From the NCBI GenBank assembly GCA_003116995.1, contig BDSL01000015.1:496001-560000 (forward strand): a stretch of DNA of 64,000 nucleotides. Direction: 5' to 3'. The position numbers and the translations under genes are program-made. Below are positions 57,501 to 64,000 of the stretch, piece after piece. The notes beneath the pieces were generated by a model. The model made no database searches. It saw only the letters and a list, made by a program, of their open reading frames with translations, and had not been told where the DNA came from. Each line of letters starts with the position of its first letter. Positions within the stretch are counted from its first letter, which is position 1. Origin of the DNA: Yamagishiella unicocca. Its lineage: Eukaryota; Chlorophyta; Chlorophyceae; Chlamydomonadales; Volvocaceae.

Positions 57501-60433
57501 CGCCGCCTTCCAGCGCTCCCCGTTATCCAAACCCTCCGCCACACAACGCCCGCTCCCTCCCCGCCCGCCCTCAGTGCCGACCCACGGGCTTTCCTCACCT
57601 TCCCCCCCAGCTACACTTCCCATGTCGAGTGACCGATTCTTTTATGTACCCCCCTCCCACCCTACACCGCTGTACGCGGCTCCTCACTACCCAGCCACCC
57701 ACCCAGCGGGCTGACGGCCCTGCGTCCCGGCACCGCGTCGGCAAGGAGGTCGGAGGCGGCGCCCTCGGGGGCTCCTCCCCGGGCGCTGCTCCCGGCCAGG
57801 ACTGCAGCACCACCTGCACCAGCAAGCCCGGCAGGGGGACGCGGGTGACCGGGTCGGGAACGCGCTGTGCGCGCTGCACCATCACTGCGCCCTCTGGTGT
57901 GCTGATTCGAGGTCGGATGCCGTGCGGTGCGAGGGTCGGCTGGCGAGCGCCGGGCGCACGTGCGCGTCCTGGGAACCAAGCATACACGTCGTTGTGGCTG
58001 TTGGTTGTTGGTTGTTGGTTTAGGAGGGGCGTCGTTGGGGAGGTCGCGAGCCGCACTGCAGCCTACCGTCAAGGGCCGCCAGCTGGCTGGCCCGCCGCGG
58101 GTCGCAGGCGGGCAATACACCCGCCTGCCATTCAGACACAGCGCCGCCACCGCATCGTGCTCCGTGGCGCAGCGCGCAACCGCCGCTGCCGGGACCTGCT
58201 GACCGCCGCCGCCGCCGCAGGGGGCGCCAGCAGCCTCTTCGGGCTGCAGTCCGCCTGAGGCGCCTGAAGCTCCAGCGGTTGAGCTGCGCCTGCTCTGCTG
58301 CTGCTGCCGTTGTTGGTGCTGCCGCGCAGCGGCGGCGAGCAGTGGCGCGGGGACGGCGGTGTGTGGGTTCGCCAGCCGGCCGGCAATCAGCAGGGTCGCC
58401 AGTCCCTGCAATGCGGCGCAGCAGGGGGAGGGCAGCAGGGGAGGGGCTCGGGGTGAAGTTGAGGAGAGGACCCAACATCACAGCAGTCCGCGGCGCGTCG
58501 AGGCGATTGCAGAGGTCCTCACGGGCCCTATGCTGGCTGCTAAACATATCGTACAAGTATCTTACGGGTGGCCTACACGCGTAGCGTGACGAGACGCTTC
58601 AGGCTAAACGCGTGGGTGATATGGCGGGAGTTGCGAAGGCGTGGCCCGCCCCGGCACTACCCCGGCACCGACCTCGGCATTGTGGGGACTGGGCGCAGCC
58701 AACATGACCCTCCATGAGGCCGCATCGCCACCTCCCGCACCTACGCGCATTGTTCGAGGAGCGATGGGCAGGGTAGAGCTGTGGGCAGGGAAGAGCAATG
58801 GGCAGGGCGGGGCAACTGGCAGGCCAGGGGCGGGTTGGTTAGGCAAAGGCAACGGACGCGGGTAGCAACTGTGCGCTACGTAATGGATGCAGTGACGCCC
58901 CGCCGCCCGCCGGCCCTGCCTGGGTCGTGCCCCTCCCTTCCGAACAGTGTTCCGGACGCGTTCCCTGGAGCACTCCGCAGCCGAGAGTGCCGGTGTGGCT
59001 GGTCTGCCATTCGACCCGACCTCCCCTCCGCCGCAAGCCCCCTGCAGCGCCCCCGCCGCCAACCATGCGCCGCACCGCACCTTCCCGGCCGGCAGTCGCC
59101 GCAGCAGCCGCCTCCAGCGCATGTCGCTTCACAGTCCTCCTCGGCCTGCGGGACCATTCCTCCCGCCCCGCTGCATGTGAAGTCGCCGCCTCCGTGGGGC
59201 CTCCGCCTCCCAAGCGCACAGACCGCAGCCATCCGGGCGAGCCCAAGGCCGCCGCGTCGTCCTCCTCCTCGCTGCCGCCCCCGTCGCTCCGCTCCTCCCG
59301 CGAACCGCCATCCGCGGGCGGCAGCAGCAAGTCCGGCGGCGGGCCGTCCGCCTCCTCCAACTCATCCAGTGCTGCCGCCAGCGCATGCAGGTCTGCAGAA
59401 AGGGGAGGGTTTCGAGGAAGACCCGTTGCAGAAAGGGGCGGGAAGGGGGGCTGGGTTGCTGGCGGCCACGGCACACCGGGCAGGCAGCTGCGCTTCCTTC
59501 TTCCTGCCCGGCTGGGCTTGTCGAGCATGAGCACGTCCACAAAAAGCAGCATTGGTCGCGCTCACCACGACACCAACCTAGCGCCACGGGAGCGTTGCGA
59601 AGGCATCAACACCACACCACACCACACCGCACCACCACACCACACCACACCGCACCACACCACACCGCACCACACCACACCACACCGCACCACACCGCAC
59701 CACACCACACCACACCGCACCACACCGCACCACCACCACGCCAAGGTGGTCGAGAGCGCAGCTCACCAAGCAGCCCGCCGTCGCCGCCTCTGCCGCCGTC
59801 TGCGCCTGTCGCTCCCGTATCCGGCACCACCGGGTGGGGCGTGCCATCTGCTGGTGCTAGGCCAGCACCTGGGGCCACAGCGAGCCGCCCCGTGCCCGAC
59901 CTGGGTTGCTGCTGCGGAGGAGCAGCTTCAGAATCCACCACGGTGGCGCCTCCCGGCCCCTCCTGGAGCGGTGCGATTTGGGTTCCATGCGGCTCCCATG
60001 AAGCGCCCGCGGGGGCCGCGGCGGTAGAACCCCCCCGCGCCACTGGGTCGGTGGCGACGCCGTCGTCGTCTTCGGGCAGCAGCAGCAGCCTGATGAGCTC
60101 CGACAGCGCGTCTCGGCCGCCATCTTCCGGGGCACTGTACGGCGTGCCGTACGCGTCGTCCGCGGCTTTAGGGGCAGCGAGCAGCGGTGAGGCCGGCGGT
60201 GCGTGTCCCAAGGGGGCTGCTACAGCGGGGCTGCTGCTGCTGGCCGTCGCTATGGCCGGGTCTGGGAGGGCCGTGGTAGGGGCGATGCGGGGCCGCCGGC
60301 CGGCTGGGGACGGCCTCAGGGCTGTCGCGGGGCTTCCTCGCCTGTGCGTGGGCCCTGTTCTGCCGCCGCTGCCGCCGCTGCCGCCGGTCGGTCGCCCTGA
60401 TGGCCGCGAGGAGCGGCGGGAGAGGTGTGGCAC
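54582..60433 (-). CDS. Unrecognised multi-exon gene, low-complexity C-terminus
   Basis: I do not recognise the family. Two exon series keep phase. The 5' series is 59767..60433 (ATG at 60433) joined in phase 1 to 59081..59392. The 3' series is 58067..58405, 57814..57891, 57045..57143, 56955..56981, 56674..56721, 56249..56347 and 54582..55871, all phase 0, ending at TGA 54582. The join between 59081 and 58405 is unresolved, so these could be two genes. Visible segments: LSELIRLLLLPEDDDG and DLHALAAALDELEEADG (5' series); ATEHDAVAALCLNGRRVY and VVLSGLPGHLDGDDLTALFG, each faintly RRM-like; DRRFLLLCPDAISFNS; LPEKPLDALKQIVPQVAGW. The last exon (430 codons) is Ala/Gly/Ser/Glu-rich with a basic FFRRSRKRMPVHFGRKPE and long acidic-glycine runs. 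TGTAA (54357..54361) lies about 225 nt after the stop. Confidence 0.45.
57181..57276 (+). repeat. (TAGG)n microsatellite, about 24 units
   Basis: Near-perfect tetranucleotide run in the intron between exons 57045..57143 and 57814..57891 of the unrecognised gene. A short CAG run follows at about 57341-57360. Confidence 0.97.
59605..59735 (+). repeat. ccaca/ccgca pentamer array
   Basis: Interspersed CACAC and CCGCACCACAC pentamers in the intron between exons 59081..59392 and 59767..60433 of the unrecognised gene. Confidence 0.9.
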
Positions 60434-61462
60434 AGTGAGTCGTTGGCCGCTGAGGTGGCCGCGGTGAGGGTGGTAGCTTCACATTGGTGGCCCGTGCCGA
60501 AGTGGCAGCAACCCAAATGGGGGGACCTGCCTGGTTGGCCTATGGAGCGTTCGTCGTGTACTCCTCGTCCGAGCGACAGCGGCCGCAACCCCCACAACGT
60601 GGAATGCAGGGGTACCGTTGAGGTTAAGGCGTCCCTATGAGCATCCCCGCCGCTCTTAGCCGGCGAACTCTTAAGCGTTTGATGCCGCTTAAGCCTGCTC
60701 CAAAGATTGGCAGCCCACATCACATCATCATTTAAGCCCCCGACCCGCCTTTCCCACCAAGCATGTACCCTCTCTCCATCTTGCCCGCAAGTCCTTTCGG
60801 TGGTCCAGCTGCCCCACCTGAGCTCCGGGGTGCAGTATCCGTCCCCGTGGTGCTTAAGCGAAAGCAGGGACCAATTTCGCTAGGTGCGTTACACGGTGGC
60901 GAGGTATCTGTGGCTGCAGCGTCCAGGAATTTGGCAGCACCAGCGGCAGTCGCGGTGATTGGCGTTGCCGGCGACGCTGCTGCAGCAGCATCGGGAGGAG
61001 GGCTCTCAGATTGGCGGCCTCGGTGCAGCAGGACCGAAGTGGGTATTAGTTCCCTTAAGCAAGGTGTAACTGTGTGCCGGTAAACCATACGCCAGGTCGA
61101 AATTACCAAAAACAAAGCTCCATGCGCAGCTTGGCTGCTGCATTTGGTCCATAACTCTCGCCAACCTCAGCTCTTGGCGGCAATTTGTCAACGCAACCGT
61201 GAGCGGCAATCTTCCATCCCTATCTCGCAGCAATTAATATCCCAAATTCCACGTCGTAAGGAGCCCATGGTTTGCGAATCCATTCCAACCGCGTTTGGAA
61301 CGAACCGCTCTATGCCTCCGAAACCATGGAATGGGTTGCTGCTTCGATACGTATCGAGTAAAACAATATATATAACGGCCGCAGATACCCAGGAGTTACG
61401 AATAAGGGCATTTTAACTGTTTTCATTTCACATTCTTCTGTCAGGTCCCTACCCGCACAGAA
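60434..61462. other. Divergent intergenic region upstream of CURT1
   Basis: About 1 kb between two diverging starts. Open frames on both strands (60763..61083 plus, 60732..61115 minus, 61006..61233 minus) overlap one another and show no recognised domain. The part near 61100-61460 is markedly more AT-rich and looks like promoter. Confidence 0.5.
61344..61375 (+). promoter_or_regulatory. Palindrome plus TATA element upstream of CURT1
   Basis: TCGATACGTATCGA (61344..61357) is a perfect 14-bp palindrome. Ten bases later comes TATATATAA (61367..61375), about 88 bp upstream of the ATG. Confidence 0.55.
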
Positions 61463-62742
61463 ATGTTCGCCCTGTCCGCCAAGTCCGCTGCCTCGGGCCT
61501 GACCCTGCGGAGGTGCGCTGCCGCTGTGTGTTACTGATAGCACTTGCTTAAGGAAGACATCTTCTCCTGGATCCCTGACACGCTCACCTGGCGCTCGCAG
61601 GAGCACCGCTGGTGTTGCCCGCTCGGTCGTGCCTGCCCCGCTGCAGAAGCGTAAGTATTAATGTACTAGCGCTTTGACAGTCGATTGAGGTTACTCGGAT
61701 GTCGCGTCTGAGGCTTTGCGAACCGATCATCACATCTATCGACAGGTGTCGTCGTCGTGCGCTCCGAGCCCGAGAGCACGCCTAGCAGCACCTCATCCGA
61801 TGAGACCGTGCAGAAGTTGCAGGCGCAGGCAGCTGACGCCGTGAAGTTTGTGCAGGTATGGGTCTTCATTATTGAACCAGATGATCATCACTGGTACCGG
61901 ACTCCGGCTGCCTTTCTATGCGCAGCCTCGGTCTGCAAACAAGCTTAGGTCAAATATTCGCCTTCTAGTATCACATTGGCATCTTCCTGTCTTCCGCCGG
62001 GCTGGTCCGCGGTCTCGCTAGGCAGTTCGTTACGGTGTATCTTTTTCCTTGCGCTCAGGGCAAGTGGGAGAGCACCGAGAACTCGGAGAAGCCTGCGGCG
62101 ATTGCCATCATCCTGTAAGTGGGATGAGCGCGGCTATTTACCTGCAACGCACGGCGTCAGCAGATATGCTTGCAACACCAGCTAGGGCTTGCAATCTTAC
62201 AAGGGCGTGGAGTAGGCGTATTACACGTGTTGGGTGTAAATGGCACTAAGGAGCGCCTAATCCCTCTGGGACTGTTCCCTTGCCCAAACGCAGAGGTGTC
62301 ATTGTTGCACAGATTGCGATCGGCGCCACGATCGATGCCATCGACCACATCCCCGTCGTGAGTGGTTTTTACGCGCCTTGGCAGCTGGTTCTTGTCAGTC
62401 AGGCCTCAATTAACGTGGCCAGCTAATGACCGCAGGTCAACAAGGGTCTGCAGCTGGTTGGTGTAGCTGTGACCGCCCTGTTTTTCTACCGCTACTTCAC
62501 CGACCCGGCTGAGCGGTACGGGGTTGCAGATGTGCAGGGATATCAGAAACGTATAAGCGCCAGGGTTGGCTATGCCGTAGTACATGCAGGCAGGAGAAGC
62601 ACGGGACCGACCCGCACGTTCCCTCAACGGATGTAGAGTTAGCTTCTGACTTCTCCCCCATTACCCTTTTTGTTTCACCTGCAGTGAGAGCGTGAAGAAG
62701 AGCCTGGACGCTTTCGTCAAGAGCGTTACTGGCGAAAAGTAA
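61463..62742 (+). CDS. CURT1: CURT1-family thylakoid curvature protein (CAAD domain), chloroplast
   Basis: Small thylakoid protein family whose members oligomerise and bend grana margins. Exons 61463..61512, 61601..61650, 61746..61855, 62059..62114, 62294..62357, 62436..62515 and 62685..62742 join in phase throughout, giving 155 residues. Residues 1 to about 38 are Ser/Ala/Arg-rich and suit a plastid transit peptide, ending near VVVVR. A short acidic and then amphipathic helix follows (DETVQKLQAQAADAVKFVQ). KPAAIAIILGVIVAQIAIGA (about 81-100) and LQLVGVAVTALFFYRYF (about 115-131) are the two membrane helices. The C-terminal amphipathic helix is ESVKKSLDAFVKSVTGEK. Length and order match CURT1 proteins. 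The ATG chosen is the first after the TATA element. Confidence 0.93.
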
Positions 62743-62928
62743 ATGTACATGAACATGATATCAGTGCCTGTAAGACGGACTTGCGGCATGTCGTGCTCCG
62801 TCTGTCCTGGATGCACTACCGGCATATGTCCAAAGTGGGCATTCAGTAGCAGGCTGTATGTTGTGAACCAAAGTGGCGTCGCTTCTGTACGTTTGTGGAG
62901 GCAAGCTGTGGGGTATTTATTCCCACGC

Positions 62929-62933
62929 TGTAA
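62929..62933 (+). terminator. Poly(A) signal TGTAA of CURT1
   Basis: TGTAA about 190 nt after the stop, in the context cgctgtaacgg; the first such site downstream of the gene. Confidence 0.6.
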
Positions 62934-64000
62934 CGGTTGGAGATGGCTGTATGCGCCAGGCGGCTGGATTGGTCCTGGACGTATTATAATCACAATTTTG
63001 CTGTTAAAAAATATACCGATGGCGAAAACTCGTTGACTTCCTGTGGCTGTGTTTTGCTGATGGAGTTCTTGCAATTTTGCCTTCTTTTACCCCTTGATGC
63101 GCTATGGTCGCATTTGATAATCGCTGTACCGAAAACTTGTGGTACGACTAGACAACAATAGGCTTGGACTGACGGCTCAATTTATTCGAACGAAGGGTCG
63201 GTGTTCAGCGTGGATATCTCTCGCCGCCGCCCGGTGTAAGGACTCCCTGTCTCGGGTCTCAGGACGTGTATGACGGGTCAACACGCTTACCCATATCGGG
63301 TAATGTCCATGATCGGATATGCCGCAAATTGAGTCTCCCGCCGTCAGGTATATTTGTCGCGAAAGCAGCCAAAAGCTACCCTCGTGCTCCGAAAAAGCGG
63401 TGATGCAGCACTCTCAGGCACGTATCTAGAACTGTAAGAGTCGTCTCTTATTGCATATGGTTTAAGTACCTAACCTGTAATTTGCAACTAGCCGGCCTGT
63501 ATAAGGCAGTTCAAGTCATCCTTCGTTGTTCACACGATGACAACTGGCATGTGACCTGGGTGGCGGCTAAGTCACAGATTGCAGGAGTCCAACGAGGACA
63601 AAATGGAGATACGCATGGGTTTACCGGTAATTTGGTGTTTACAATGTCAGGCCACTCAGGCCTGACCTGTTACGTCTACAGCCAGGGACACTGAGACTTC
63701 AGAGGATTGCTATATTGTAACAATGCAGTCGAATCACGATGCACATCCTGTACACGAAACCGTAAAAGGGCCAAGACTGTGGGCGTTTACGCGCATTGGT
63801 TGATGCCCAAACACGGGCACCCTCCGATTGCCGTCTTGCTCTTGGCCATTTGCAAACCAGGTAGTGCTCCAAACTAGCACACCAGGTGAAGCAGCGCGGC
63901 GCAAACATGTTGAGGTCCAAACAGTCCGTCAATACTTTACTTGCCTTTGGAAAGCACGGGTCAAGAAGCCCCGTATCCCGTCCACAGCCGACGCTTCCAC
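62934..64000. other. Region downstream of CURT1 without an assigned gene
   Basis: Lower GC than most of the window. Only short open frames (up to about 77 codons) without recognisable domains. Further TGTAA occurs near 63476. No tRNA-like cloverleaf or transposon end was noticed. Confidence 0.45.

Noticed and set aside
61006..61233. Minus-strand frame with ankyrin-like DRDGRLPLTVAL
   Set aside because: A single weak half-motif without further repeats or a good donor; probably chance in the CURT1 promoter region.

Overview
The window looks like nuclear DNA of a chlorophyte green alga of the Chlamydomonas/Volvox (volvocine) lineage. It is GC-rich, and its genes are split by many short introns with GTGAGT/GTGCGG-type donors and CAG acceptors. 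TGTAA, the usual green-algal poly(A) signal, follows several genes. The content also fits: a thylakoid-curvature protein, hydroxyproline-rich-type tails and large secreted proteins. The species cannot be fixed from the sequence. All exon models were built by eye from conserved protein blocks and intron phase.

Layout. 1-2199 (minus): N-terminal half of a mitochondrial-type D-lactate dehydrogenase running off the left edge. 3411-14426 (plus): a 15-exon gene for a secreted protein of about 2,390 residues, built of GGA(I/L/V)/NxA repeats like those of chlamydial polymorphic membrane proteins, with proline-rich ends. 15419-21693: a recent, almost identical tandem duplication of about 3.1 kb. Its right copy carries the real last exon of an NOL1/NOP2/Sun RNA m5C methyltransferase (minus, 21093-23917). 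Its left copy carries a stranded copy of that exon. 24510-31775 (plus): a complete 15-exon methylenetetrahydrofolate reductase, divergent from the methyltransferase across about 590 bp. 34081-37037 (plus): DPH7, a WD40 protein of diphthamide synthesis, with a 1.2-kb minisatellite of 37-bp units in its fifth intron.

37985-53565 holds five minus-strand tandem copies (spacing 3333, 3381, 3381, 3381 bp) of a two-exon gene. Each encodes a secreted protein with four six-cysteine C-type-lectin-like repeats. The outermost upstream copy has the same second exon but a different signal-peptide exon and promoter. 54582-60433 (minus) is a low-complexity multi-exon gene I do not recognise. 61463-62742 (plus) is a complete seven-exon CURT1/CAAD thylakoid membrane protein.

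The genes do not form one pathway. Housekeeping genes (one-carbon metabolism, RNA and EF2 modification, lactate oxidation, thylakoid shape) are interspersed with two expanded or repetitive secreted-protein loci. The most unusual content is the lectin-like array with its swapped first exon, the giant beta-helix-like surface protein, and the young duplication that copied a gene's 3' end.
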